64,000 nucleotides of DNA from Mycolicibacterium sp. BiH015 (lineage in GTDB: Bacteria > Actinomycetota > Actinomycetes > Mycobacteriales > Mycobacteriaceae): contig NZ_JAQGCZ010000014.1 of the NCBI RefSeq assembly GCF_027706845.1, forward strand, positions 1 to 64,000, written 5' to 3'. This document shows, one piece after another, positions 44,256 through 52,731 of this stretch. The notes beneath the pieces were generated by a model. That model was not told the origin of the DNA and searched no databases. It saw only the letters and a program-made list of their open reading frames with translations. The translations under genes were made by a program, and so were the position numbers. Numbering within the stretch: position 1 is the stretch's first letter; each line of letters begins with the position of its first letter.

Positions 44256-44349
44256 ACCCACTCGACTACTCCACTCTCAGAAATTCCCAGCAGATCTACA
44301 GGTGCGATAACTCAGCCATAACTTTACGCATCCGACCAGTGCCGCCGAC

Positions 44350-45372
44350 TCAGCAGCGTGGAGGTTCGCCACCAGCCGAAAGCGTCCTCAGCCCGTCGAT
44401 CGCATGTTCCAGTGTGTCGACCTTGAGCAGCTCGATTCCGGACACCTCCGCGGTCTTGGCCTCCGCGCAGTTGTCCGCCGGCACCAGGAACGCCGTGGCG
44501 CCCGCCTCCTGAGCCGCCACGATCTTGTGGGTGATGCCACCGATCGAACCGACGACACCGTCGCCGGTGATCGTGCCGGTCCCCGCGACGAACTTGCCAC
44601 CGTTGATGTCGCCGGTGGTCAGCTTGTCCACGACGGCCAGGCTGAACATCAGGCCTGCCGACGGGCCACCGATGTTGGCGAGGTTGAAGTCGATGGTGAA
44701 CGGCGCCCACGGGGCGTCGAGGACGTTGACACCGAGCAGGCCTTGGTCCTTGTCGGGATGCTTACCGAGCGTGATCTCGGTGGTGCCCGCCGGCTCGTTC
44801 TTGCGGCGGTAGTCGACGATGATCCGCTCGCCGGGCTTGGTCGATTTGAGCAGTTCCTGGAACTCCTCGAGCGTCGCGACCGGCTTGTTGTTGACCGCGT
44901 CGATCGCATCGCCGGCCTGCAGCTTGCCCTTGGACGCGCCGTCCTCGTCGATGCTCTCCACCGTCACCGCCATCGGATACTTCAGGTAGTGAAGCGCGGC
45001 GTACTCGGCGCTGTCCTCGGACTGCCGGAAGTCGGCGCTGTTGGCCTCGTCGATCTCTTCTCGCGTCTTGTCCGGCGGATACACCAGGTCCCGCGGCAGC
45101 AGCTGGTCACGGCCCGAGGCCCAGAAGATGAGCGCCTGTCCCAGCGTGAGCCCGTCGCGCTGCGACACCGTCGTCATGTTCAAGTGCCCGGACGTCTTGT
45201 GCAGGTCGGCACCCTCGATGTCGACGACCTCCTTGCCGTCGACCTCACCCAGCGTGTCGAACGTCGGTCCCGGCCCCAAAGCCACGTAGGGCACGGTCAC
45301 CGCGGACAGCAGCAGCCCGAAGATCAGGATCGGCGCCATCGCGACGATCAGGGTCGACATCCGCCTGTTCAC
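44350..45372 (-). CDS. PDZ and Lon-like serine protease (Rv3194c-like)
   Basis: 340 aa, the same length as Rv3194c. N-terminal transmembrane helix 5-30; PDZ domain about 130-200; Lon-type proteolytic domain with catalytic Ser238 in IGGPSAGLMF and Lys283 in THKIVAA. Membrane-anchored, acting outside the membrane. GTG 45372 is chosen for length and homology. Divergent from the zincin gene. Confidence 0.92.
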   Translation of the reverse strand: MNRRMSTLIVAMAPILIFGLLLSAVTVPYVALGPGPTFDTLGEVDGKEVVDIEGADLHKTSGHLNMTTVSQRDGLTLGQALIFWASGRDQLLPRDLVYPPDKTREEIDEANSADFRQSEDSAEYAALHYLKYPMAVTVESIDEDGASKGKLQAGDAIDAVNNKPVATLEEFQELLKSTKPGERIIVDYRRKNEPAGTTEITLGKHPDKDQGLLGVNVLDAPWAPFTIDFNLANIGGPSAGLMFSLAVVDKLTTGDINGGKFVAGTGTITGDGVVGSIGGITHKIVAAQEAGATAFLVPADNCAEAKTAEVSGIELLKVDTLEHAIDGLRTLSAGGEPPRC

Positions 45373-45485
45373 GCCGCCCACAGTAAAGGGCAATGACGCA
45401 GGCGGGCCGCGAAGACCATCCAGGTTCACTCTCAGCGTGACCCGCGCAGGCGCACGACGAGCCCACCATGAGTACCGTTGGGGAC

Positions 45486-46835
45486 ATGGCTGACCTGCCC
45501 TTCGGCTTCTCCGCCGGGGACGACCCCGACCGCGACAAGCCCAAGAAAGACCAGGATCCGTTCGGTATGGGGATGCCGGGCGGTGAATTCGACATGTCTC
45601 AGCTCGGTCAGATCTTCTCCAAGCTCGGCGAGATGTTCAGCGGGGCAGGCACGTCGATGGCCGGCGGCTCGTCCGGGGGTCCGGTGAACTACGACCTGGC
45701 GCGCCAGCTCGCGTCCAGCTCGATCGGCTTCGTCGCCCCGGTGCCCCAACAGACCGCGACGGCGATCTCCGACGCGGTGCGTCTCGCCGAGACGTGGCTC
45801 GACGGCGTGACCCCACTGCCTGCGGGCACCACCCGGACGGCGGCGTGGACGCCGACCGACTGGATCGACAACACCATGGACACGTGGAAGCGGCTCTGCG
45901 ATCCGGTCGCCGAGCAGATCTCGACGGTGTGGGCGCAAGCTCTGCCCGAGGAGGCCAAGGCGATGGCCGGCCCGCTGCTGGCGATGATGTCGCAGATGGG
46001 CGGCATGGCGTTCGGCTCGCAGCTGGGCCAGGCTCTCGGCACGCTGTCCAAGGAAGTGCTCACGTCCACCGACATCGGACTTCCGCTGGGCCCCAAGGGG
46101 GTTGCGGCGCTCATGCCCGAAGCGGTCGAATCGCTGGCCGAAGGACTCGAGCAGCCCCGCAGCGAGATCGTCACATTCCTGGCGGCCCGCGAAGCCGCCC
46201 ACCACCGCCTGTTCAGCCATGTGCCGTGGTTGTCGAGCCAACTGCTCAGCGCTGTGGAGGCGTTCGCCAAGGGCACCAAGATCGACATGTCGGGCATCGA
46301 GGAGTTCGCGCGCGGTTTCAATCCTGCGTCGCTGACCGATCCGTCCGAAATGGAGCAGCTGCTCAACCAGGGCATCTTCGAGCCCAAGGCCACTCCTGAG
46401 CAGACCGCTGCGCTGGAACGCCTGGAGACGATGCTGGCGCTGATCGAAGGCTGGGTGCACACCGTGGTGTCCGATGCGTTGGGTGAGCGCATCCCCGGCA
46501 CGGCGGCATTGAGTGAGATGCTGCGCAGGCGGCGCGCCACCGGCGGCCCCGCAGAGCAGACATTCGCGACGCTGGTGGGGCTGGAGCTGCGTCCCCGCAA
46601 GATGCGCGAGGCCGCCGATCTGTGGGCGAAGCTGACCGAGGCTGTCGGCGCCGATGCCCGCGACGGCGTCTGGCAGCACCCCGACCTGCTGCCGAGTGCG
46701 GCGGACCTCGACGAGCCGGCAGGTTTCATCGACCGGATGATCGGCGGCGACACCAGTGGTATCGAGGAGGCGCTCGCCGATTTGGAACGCGACATCCAGC
46801 GCGGAGACGACGAGGACGACCAGCCCAAGGCGTAG
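45486..46835 (+). CDS. DUF2342 zinc-dependent metalloprotease-like protein (Rv3195-like)
   Basis: 449 aa. Gly/Asp/Lys-rich N-terminus, then a conserved helical zincin-like domain with EAAHHRLFSHVPWLSSQLLSAVEAFA and the coenzyme-F420-biosynthesis-associated family core. Upstream ATG at 45468 in frame is possible. Faces the PDZ protease across a 113-bp promoter region. Confidence 0.85.
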   Translation: MADLPFGFSAGDDPDRDKPKKDQDPFGMGMPGGEFDMSQLGQIFSKLGEMFSGAGTSMAGGSSGGPVNYDLARQLASSSIGFVAPVPQQTATAISDAVRLAETWLDGVTPLPAGTTRTAAWTPTDWIDNTMDTWKRLCDPVAEQISTVWAQALPEEAKAMAGPLLAMMSQMGGMAFGSQLGQALGTLSKEVLTSTDIGLPLGPKGVAALMPEAVESLAEGLEQPRSEIVTFLAAREAAHHRLFSHVPWLSSQLLSAVEAFAKGTKIDMSGIEEFARGFNPASLTDPSEMEQLLNQGIFEPKATPEQTAALERLETMLALIEGWVHTVVSDALGERIPGTAALSEMLRRRRATGGPAEQTFATLVGLELRPRKMREAADLWAKLTEAVGADARDGVWQHPDLLPSAADLDEPAGFIDRMIGGDTSGIEEALADLERDIQRGDDEDDQPKA

Positions 46836-46967
46836 GGGCAGGCTTCGACGTTTTGCCGAAGAAGTGCGAGTAAGCAGCTGCAAAACGTTGGAGTGTGGGC
46901 GTCGAAAAGACCGCAGGCCCTGTGGATAACTCCCTGCGACGTCGGTGCGCCGTGACAGGGTCGACGC

Positions 46968-47801
46968 ATGACGCGATACGCGCTCAGCCCGAGCACCCCC
47001 GTGCTTTCGCGGCCCGACGGCACCGTCCAGGTCGGGTGGGATCCGCGTCGTGCCGTCGTCGTCCGCCCGCCTGACGGGCTGTCGCGCACCGTCCTCGTCG
47101 AACTGCTCCGCATACTTCAGAACGCCGCGACCACAACCGAACTCCAGACGGTGGCGGCGGGCCACGGCGTCGATGCCGCCGTCGTCGACGGTCTCGTCAC
47201 CCACCTGCTGAGCAACGGTGTCCTCACGTCCGCCCCGCGCACCCACGTCCCGGCGCTCTCGGTGCGCGTCCACGGCGACGGTCCGCTGACCGACCTGCTG
47301 ATGGCGTCGTTGCGCTGCTCCAACATGCGGATCAGTCACAGCACACGGACGAACGCGTCCACCGGACGGGCCGATCTCGTGGTCTTGACCGACTACCTGG
47401 TGGCCGATCCGCGGCTCGTCCGCGACTTGCACGAGGCCGGCGTGCCCCACCTTCCCGTCCGGGTCCGGGACGGCACCGGCCTCGTCGGTCCTCTGGTGAT
47501 CCCGGGCGTGACCAGCTGTCTACGGTGTGGCGATCTGCACCGCAGCGATCGCGATGCGGCCTGGCCTGCGGTCGCAGCGCAACTGTGCCGCACCGTCGGC
47601 AGCGCGGACCGGGCGACCCTACTGGCCACCGCGGCGCTCGCGCTGCACGAGATCGAATCGATCGGTCGCGGAATCCGCGCTGACGGCGCCGGATCCGCGG
47701 CACGCTCCCCGTCGACACTGGACACCACATTGGAATTCGACGTCGCGAGCGGTTCGATCGAGGCCCGGCGATGGTCACGTCACCGCGAGTGCACATGTTG
47801 A
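46968..47801 (+). CDS. ThiF/TOMM-like zinc-binding protein (Rv3196-like)
   Basis: 277 aa. C-terminal half has TSCLRCGDLHRSDRDAAWP and the terminal CTC, together forming a two-plus-two Cys zinc site as in E1-like cyclodehydratase partner proteins. N-terminal half looks like a RiPP-recognition winged helix. Function unknown. Found in this order in other mycobacteria, upstream of the ABC1 kinase gene. Confidence 0.8.
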   Translation: MTRYALSPSTPVLSRPDGTVQVGWDPRRAVVVRPPDGLSRTVLVELLRILQNAATTTELQTVAAGHGVDAAVVDGLVTHLLSNGVLTSAPRTHVPALSVRVHGDGPLTDLLMASLRCSNMRISHSTRTNASTGRADLVVLTDYLVADPRLVRDLHEAGVPHLPVRVRDGTGLVGPLVIPGVTSCLRCGDLHRSDRDAAWPAVAAQLCRTVGSADRATLLATAALALHEIESIGRGIRADGAGSAARSPSTLDTTLEFDVASGSIEARRWSRHRECTC

Positions 47802-47843
47802 GAGCAAGGGTTCCCAACTGGTTGGTGGAAGTTCATCGGAGTC

Positions 47844-49181
47844 GTGGATGATGGACTCGTGAGTGAGATCAAGCGGGGGCGCGCAGCGAGGAACGCGAAG
47901 TTGGCGTCGTTGCCCGTCGGCATGGCCGGGCGTGCCGCCCTCGGCTTCGGGAAGCGACTGACCGGCAAATCGAAAGACGAGGTCAACGCCGAACTGCTGG
48001 ACAAGGCTGCGCAACAGCTGTTCACCGTGCTCGGCGAACTCAAGGGCGGCGCGATGAAGGTCGGCCAGGCCCTGTCGGTGATGGAAGCCGCAATTCCCGA
48101 GCAGTACGGCAAGCCCTACCGCGAGGCGCTGACCAAGCTGCAGCGCGAAGCTCCCCCGCTGCCCGCCGCCAAAGTGCACCGCGTCCTCGACCAGCAGCTC
48201 GGCACGAAATGGCGTGACCGGTTCCGGTCGTTCGACGACAAGTCGGTGGCATCAGCCAGCATCGGTCAGGTCCACAAAGCCGTATGGTCCGACGGCCGCG
48301 AGGTCGCCGTGAAGATCCAGTATCCCGGCGCGGACGAAGCGCTACGCGCGGACCTGAAGACGATGCAGCGCATGGTCAGCGTGCTCAAACAGCTCTCCCC
48401 CGGCGCCGACGTCCAGGGCGTGGTCGACGAGCTGATCGAACGCACCGAGATGGAGCTGGACTACCGCCTGGAGGCCGACAACCAGCGGGCCTTCGCGAAG
48501 GCCTACGAGGGCGACCCGCACTTCGTTGTTCCCCACGTGGTGGCCAGTGCGCCCAAGGTCGTCATCCAGGAATGGATCGAAGGCATCCCGCTGTCTCAGA
48601 TCATCCGTGAGGGTGACCAGGCGACCCGCGACCTGATGGCCACCCGGCTGTTCGAATTCTGTGACGATGCGCCGACCCGACTCGAGATGGTGCACGGGGA
48701 CGCCCACCCGGGGAACTTCATGCTGCTACCGGGCGACAAGATGGGTGTCATCGATTTCGGCGCCGTGGCGCCGATGCCGGGCGGCTGGCCGATCGAATTG
48801 GGCCAGATCTTGCGCTATGCCGTCGACAAGAACTACGACAAGCTGCTGCCCACCATGGAAAAGGTTGGATTCATCCAGAAGGGCCAGAAGGTTTCGACGC
48901 GGGACATCGACGACATGCTCAAGCAGTACGTCGAACCGCTCGAGGTGCCCGTTTTCCATTACACGCGCAAGTGGCTGCAGAAGATGACGGCGCTCGACCT
49001 CGAGAAAGCCCCCGGACAGATCAAAACCGCACGGCAGATGGACATCCCGCCGAAGTTGATCATTCCGATGCGAGTACTCGCATCGATCGTCGCCATCTCC
49101 TGCCAGCTCGACGCCCACGTTGACACGCGGCGCATCGCGATGGAAAAGGTGCCGGGGTTCGCCAACCCCGATGAGGTCTGA
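47844..49181 (+). CDS. ABC1/UbiB-family atypical kinase (Rv3197-like)
   Basis: 445 aa. Family boxes: KxGQ motif GGAMKVGQALSVME near residue 70, ATP-binding Ala/Lys segment ASIGQVHKA..VAVKIQYPG, catalytic HGDAHPGNFML and VIDFGAVA. The N-terminus starts with the family SEIKRGRAARNAKLASLP. ABC1 kinases support lipid or macrolide-type drug tolerance; Rv3197 has been linked to WhiB7 responses. GTG 47844 or 47859. Confidence 0.9.
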   Translation: MDDGLVSEIKRGRAARNAKLASLPVGMAGRAALGFGKRLTGKSKDEVNAELLDKAAQQLFTVLGELKGGAMKVGQALSVMEAAIPEQYGKPYREALTKLQREAPPLPAAKVHRVLDQQLGTKWRDRFRSFDDKSVASASIGQVHKAVWSDGREVAVKIQYPGADEALRADLKTMQRMVSVLKQLSPGADVQGVVDELIERTEMELDYRLEADNQRAFAKAYEGDPHFVVPHVVASAPKVVIQEWIEGIPLSQIIREGDQATRDLMATRLFEFCDDAPTRLEMVHGDAHPGNFMLLPGDKMGVIDFGAVAPMPGGWPIELGQILRYAVDKNYDKLLPTMEKVGFIQKGQKVSTRDIDDMLKQYVEPLEVPVFHYTRKWLQKMTALDLEKAPGQIKTARQMDIPPKLIIPMRVLASIVAISCQLDAHVDTRRIAMEKVPGFANPDEV

Positions 49182-49188
49182 CGGCTGC

Positions 49189-49229
49189 AGACCCTGTCGC
49201 CGCGTGAAACTTACGCGGCGACAGGGTCT
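49189..49229. terminator. 16-bp perfect hairpin between ABC1 kinase and whiB7 ends
   Basis: Arms AGACCCTGTCGCCGCG and its exact complement at 49214-49229, loop of 9 nt that contains the whiB7 stop codon. It begins 8 nt after the kinase stop. It can end both converging transcripts, although no long T run follows. Confidence 0.7.
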
Positions 49230-49495
49230 TTCGCGTCTTTGCGCGGCCGGCCACGCGGCCGCTTGCGAGCGATGACCGTACCCCGGTCGAGGATCTCGCC
49301 ACCCCACACGCCCCACGGCTCCTGACGCTCCAGCGCCGCGTTCAGGCACTCCCGCCGGATGGGGCACTGCGCGCACAACGCCTTGGCGCGTTCGAGATCA
49401 CGCGGATCCTCGGCGAACCACAGGTCGGGTTCCTCGACATGGCACGGCACGATCACCTTCGGCTGCGTGGTCATCTCGCATGTCGGCGAAGACAT
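49211..49495 (-). CDS. whiB7: Transcriptional regulator WhiB7
   Basis: 94 aa. Four Cys for the 4Fe-4S cluster: Cys18, Cys41, Cys44 and Cys50 (CAQCPIRREC); GVWGG turn at 62-66; C-terminal AT-hook RGRPRK at 81-86, which is specific to WhiB7. It binds SigA and drives intrinsic antibiotic resistance genes, and itself. The ATG has GAGGA 6 nt upstream. Expression is expected to be controlled by the uORF and attenuator in the leader (49496-49900). Confidence 0.97.
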   Translation of the reverse strand: MSSPTCEMTTQPKVIVPCHVEEPDLWFAEDPRDLERAKALCAQCPIRRECLNAALERQEPWGVWGGEILDRGTVIARKRPRGRPRKDAKDPVAA

Positions 49496-49588
49496 GTCCG
49501 GTCCTCTGCTTCCTGGTCGTTGATTCTCGTCGGTTGGTTTTGCGAACTCTTTTCAATGGATCTGGGACCAGTTGCTCTGAGAAACAAG

Positions 49589-49625
49589 AAGGCCACGGAT
49601 CCGGCGATTGCGGGTCCGTGGCCTT
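49589..49625 (-). terminator. whiB7 leader attenuator hairpin
   Basis: On the minus strand a 14-bp stem with one G-U pair (GGCCACGGA arms), followed by CTTGTTTCTC. It begins 21 nt after the uORF stop and ends 93 nt before whiB7. This is the expected place of the antibiotic-responsive attenuator. Confidence 0.7.
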
Positions 49626-49646
49626 GGGTGGCGGTCGGGGCTGTAG

Positions 49647-49811
49647 CTAGACGAAGCCCCTCACGGACGCGGCAACCGTGCCGGCGGCACGACGCTTGCG
49701 CGGTGCGGCGACAGCAGCTGCGATGGCAGCGGGATGCGCGGGATGCCCAGCGACATGGAGGGTCCGCACACCGGCAGCGCTTACGCCGGAGAACATTCTG
49801 TTGCTCAACAT
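49647..49811 (-). CDS. whiB7 leader uORF (54 aa)
   Basis: MLSNRMFSGV..., ending ASVRGFV, with a strong AAGGAGGGG 9 nt before the ATG. Rich in Ala, Val and Arg. It lies between the whiB7 promoter and the attenuator, so ribosome stalling here can free whiB7 transcription. Peptide sequence probably matters less than its translation. Confidence 0.7.
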   Translation of the reverse strand: MLSNRMFSGVSAAGVRTLHVAGHPAHPAAIAAAVAAPRKRRAAGTVAASVRGFV

Positions 49812-49865
49812 GATCGGACACCCCTCCTTTCGCACATGGCAGCCGTCTGTGTGTCTTCGAGGCTA

Positions 49866-49920
49866 GACGCTATCAGGAAAAACCCACAACTCATTTTTGA
49901 CCAGCACTTCTGGCATTATC
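49866..49920 (-). promoter_or_regulatory. whiB7 promoter region with AT-rich tract
   Basis: AT-rich runs (ATTTTTGAC, GAAAAACCC on the plus strand) lie just after the uvrD2 stop and upstream of the uORF. WhiB7 promoters have an AT-rich patch beside the -35 box for its AT-hook. Exact -35 and -10 could not be fixed. Confidence 0.45.
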
Positions 49921-49924
49921 TTTG

Positions 49925-52033
49925 TCATTTTTGGCGGCCTTTGACCAATGCGAGGACGTCGGGGCCGTACTGCTCGAGCTTGCGCGCGCCGATTCCGGGG
50001 ATCGCGACGAGCGCGGCATCATCGGACGGCAGCGATTCGGCGATCGCGATCAACGTGTTGTCGGAGAACACCACGAAGGCGGGCACGCTCATCTCCTTGG
50101 AGATCCGCAGCCGCCACTCCTTGAGCTCGGCGAGCAGTTCCTCGTCGATATCGGAGGGACAGGTCTCGCAGCGGCGCAACATGATCGCCGGTGGTGAATC
50201 CAACGCCGCGTTGCAGACGCGGCAGCGCGGCTGAGGCCCGCGCTGTTTGCGTGGCTTGCTGGGTCCGTCGTCCCGCTGGGACTGCGGGGCGATGCCGTTG
50301 AGAAACCGTGACGGACGCCTGCCCTGACGACCCCCGGGATTGCGGGCCAGCGCCCAGCTCAGGGTCAGATGCACACGTGCCCGGGTGACGCCGACATACA
50401 GCAGCCGGCGCTCCTCCTCGACCGGCTCGCTGTCGGGTCCGTGGGAGAGCGCGTGGGAGATCGGGAGGGTGCCGTCGGCGAGCCCGACCAGGTACACCGC
50501 ATCCCACTCCAGTCCCTTCGCGGCATGCAACGAGGCGAGCGTGACGCCCTGCACCACCGGTGGGTGACGTGCGTCGGCGCGCTGGCGTAACTCGGTGAGC
50601 AGTGCGCGCAGATCCAGCTGCGGACGTTGCGCGACTTCGTCGTCCACCAGTTCGGCGAGCGCGACGAGCGCCTCCCAGCGGTCCCGTGCGCGGGTGCCCG
50701 GCGGTGGTTGCGCAGTCAATCCGAGCGGGTCCAGGGTGGCGCGCACGATGTCCGGCAGCGACCCCGCCGTATCGCCTTCGGCGCGTTCGGCCACGCGCTG
50801 CAGCGCCAGCAGTGCCTGCCGGATTTCCTGGCGACTGAAGAACCCCTCGCCGCCGCGCACCTGAAACGGGATACCGGCCTCGGTGAGCGCTTCCTCGTAC
50901 ACCTCCGACTGCGCGTTGATGCGGTAGAGCACCGCGACTTCCGAAGCGGGAGTGCCGGATTCGATGAGCTTCTGAACACTCTTGGCGACGGCCGTCGCCT
51001 CGGCGACTTCGTCGGGGTACTCCTTGAACACCGGATTAGGTCCCGGCGGGCGCTGGCCCACCAGATGCAGCTTGCTGCCCGCCATCCGGCCTCGCGCCGC
51101 CGCGATGACTCGGTTGGCCAGCGACACCACCTGGGGGGTCGAGCGATAGTCGCGCTCCAGCCGAACGACCGCTGCGTCGGGGTAGCGGCGCGAGAAATCC
51201 AGCAGGTAGCGCGGCGAGGCGCCCGTGAACGAGTAGATGGTCTGGTTCGCGTCGCCGACGACGGTCAGGTCGTCGCGGCCACCGAGCCAGGCATCGAGGA
51301 CGCGCTGTTGCAACGGGGTGACGTCCTGGTATTCGTCGACCACGAAGCAGCGGTACCGGTCGCGAAATTCCTGGGCCACCGCGGCGTCGTTCTCGATCGC
51401 AGCAGCGGTGTGCAGCAGCAGATCGTCAAAATCGAGCAGCGTCATGCCTTCGCGCCGGGTCTTGAGCGCCTCGTAGTTGGCGTAGACGGTGGCGATCTTG
51501 GCGGCGTCGAACGGAATGTCGCGGCCCACGTCGGCGACGGCTGCGGCGTACTGCTCGGGACTGATCAACGAGGCTTTCGCCCATTCGATCTCGCCGGCCA
51601 GGTCGCGGACGTTATCGGTGCCGGTGGGTAGCCCGGCGCGGTTGGCGGCTTGCGCGACGACGGCGAACTTGCTGTCCATCAGCTGCCAGTCGGTGTTGCC
51701 GACGACCCGCGGCCAGAAATAGGCGAGCTGGCGCCGCGCGGCGGCGTGGAACGTCTGCGCCTGCACCGAACCCGTCCCCGCGCCCTCGTCGAGCGCACGC
51801 AGCCGGCCGCGCATCTCGCCTGCGGCGCGCTGGGTGAACGTGACCGCCAGCACCTGGCTCGGGGCCACGTGCCCGGCCGTCACCAAGTGCGCGATGCGGC
51901 GGGTGATGGTGCGCGTCTTACCGGTGCCGGCACCGGCGAGCACGCAGACCGGACCGCGGGGTGCGAGCACCGCGTCCCGCTGTTCCTCGTCGAGATCACC
52001 CAGCAGCCGGTCGCGGGAGGCCGTGGGAGACAT
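49925..52033 (-). CDS. uvrD2: ATP-dependent DNA helicase UvrD2
   Basis: 702 aa. Superfamily 1A helicase: Walker A LAGAGTGKT near residue 35, DEYQD, GDANQTIYSFTGA, LHAAKGLEWD and YVGVTRAR. A four-Cys zinc element (CRVCNAAL..RRCETCP) links to a C-terminal HRDC domain, which is the UvrD2 layout of mycobacteria. DNA repair 3'-5' helicase. ATG 52033 or 52042. Confidence 0.95.
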   Translation of the reverse strand: MSPTASRDRLLGDLDEEQRDAVLAPRGPVCVLAGAGTGKTRTITRRIAHLVTAGHVAPSQVLAVTFTQRAAGEMRGRLRALDEGAGTGSVQAQTFHAAARRQLAYFWPRVVGNTDWQLMDSKFAVVAQAANRAGLPTGTDNVRDLAGEIEWAKASLISPEQYAAAVADVGRDIPFDAAKIATVYANYEALKTRREGMTLLDFDDLLLHTAAAIENDAAVAQEFRDRYRCFVVDEYQDVTPLQQRVLDAWLGGRDDLTVVGDANQTIYSFTGASPRYLLDFSRRYPDAAVVRLERDYRSTPQVVSLANRVIAAARGRMAGSKLHLVGQRPPGPNPVFKEYPDEVAEATAVAKSVQKLIESGTPASEVAVLYRINAQSEVYEEALTEAGIPFQVRGGEGFFSRQEIRQALLALQRVAERAEGDTAGSLPDIVRATLDPLGLTAQPPPGTRARDRWEALVALAELVDDEVAQRPQLDLRALLTELRQRADARHPPVVQGVTLASLHAAKGLEWDAVYLVGLADGTLPISHALSHGPDSEPVEEERRLLYVGVTRARVHLTLSWALARNPGGRQGRRPSRFLNGIAPQSQRDDGPSKPRKQRGPQPRCRVCNAALDSPPAIMLRRCETCPSDIDEELLAELKEWRLRISKEMSVPAFVVFSDNTLIAIAESLPSDDAALVAIPGIGARKLEQYGPDVLALVKGRQK

Positions 52034-52115
52034 GGCGACCATCATGTCAGCGGGGCCTGACAAGCGCGTACCTCCGGCCGGGCATGTCGGGGCGGTCGGC
52101 TACGTTGATGGTCTT

Positions 52116-52367
52116 ATGAGCACTGATGGCGCAGCCCTGACCATGTACACGACGACGTGGTGCGGCTACTGTTCGCGCCTGAAGATGGCCTTGAAGTCCG
52201 AGGGCATCACCTGGACCGAGGTCGACATCGAGGCCGACCCTGCCGCCGCGGAGTTCGTCGGATCGGTCAACAACGGCAACCATGTGGTGCCGACGGTCAA
52301 GTTCGCCGACGGGTCGACCCTGACGAACCCCAGCATCAAACAGGTGAAAGCCAAGCTCGCCGGCTAG
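52116..52367 (+). CDS. mrx1: Mycoredoxin-1 (glutaredoxin-like)
   Basis: 83 aa thioredoxin fold with active site CGYC (TTWCGYCSRLK), cis-Pro VVPTV and Gly-helix at the end. Reduces mycothiol-mixed disulfides. Divergent from uvrD2; its TAG shares CTAG with the stop of the converging XRE gene. Confidence 0.95.
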   Translation: MSTDGAALTMYTTTWCGYCSRLKMALKSEGITWTEVDIEADPAAAEFVGSVNNGNHVVPTVKFADGSTLTNPSIKQVKAKLAG

Positions 52368-52630
52368 ATCGCCACCTGCTCGTCACCGTCGCCGCGCCAG
52401 ACCTCGACAGCCTGCTGCAGCGGAAGTCCCAGTGCGTCGCACAGCCCGACGACCGTTCCGAAGCTAGGGCTGGGCAGCCGGCCGACCTCGATCTTGCGCA
52501 ACGTCTCCGGTGAGATTCCCGCCTCACGGGCGATCGCGTCGGCGGGGCGGCCGGCGCGCGCGGTTCTGATCAACGCGCCGAGACGCTGCCCGGCGCGGAT
52601 CTGCTCAGGGCTCAGGGGAACGCGGACCAT
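52364..52630 (-). CDS. XRE-family HTH regulator
   Basis: 88 aa, a single helix-turn-helix of the Cro/CI type: AIAREAGISPETLRKIEVGRLPSPSFGTV. No additional domain. Starts 21 bp from the first of three dyads and is divergent from a methionine aminopeptidase gene. Likely autoregulator of both. Not part of the mycobacterial core order between mrx1 and nudC. Confidence 0.88.
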   Translation of the reverse strand: MVRVPLSPEQIRAGQRLGALIRTARAGRPADAIAREAGISPETLRKIEVGRLPSPSFGTVVGLCDALGLPLQQAVEVWRGDGDEQVAI

Positions 52631-52650
52631 GGAAGGATCCTAACCGAGCT

Positions 52651-52700
52651 CGGTATTAAAGTACCGACACTGGTAGTGTCGGGAACGGTATAAAAATACC
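52651..52700. promoter_or_regulatory. Three consecutive dyads between the XRE and map genes
   Basis: CGGTATTAAAGTACCG (52651-52666), CGACACTGGTAGTGTCG (52665-52681) and GGTATAAAAATACC (52687-52700). The outer two share GGTA..TACC arms. They fill the divergent promoter and are the natural operators of the XRE protein. Confidence 0.75.
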
Positions 52701-52731
52701 AAGCTGACCGGACTTGATGGGGCTGCCCGAC

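Noticed and set aside
45432..47450. 672-aa minus-strand frame over the DUF2342 and Rv3196-like genes
   Set aside because: Antisense shadow; the plus-strand proteins have recognisable families.
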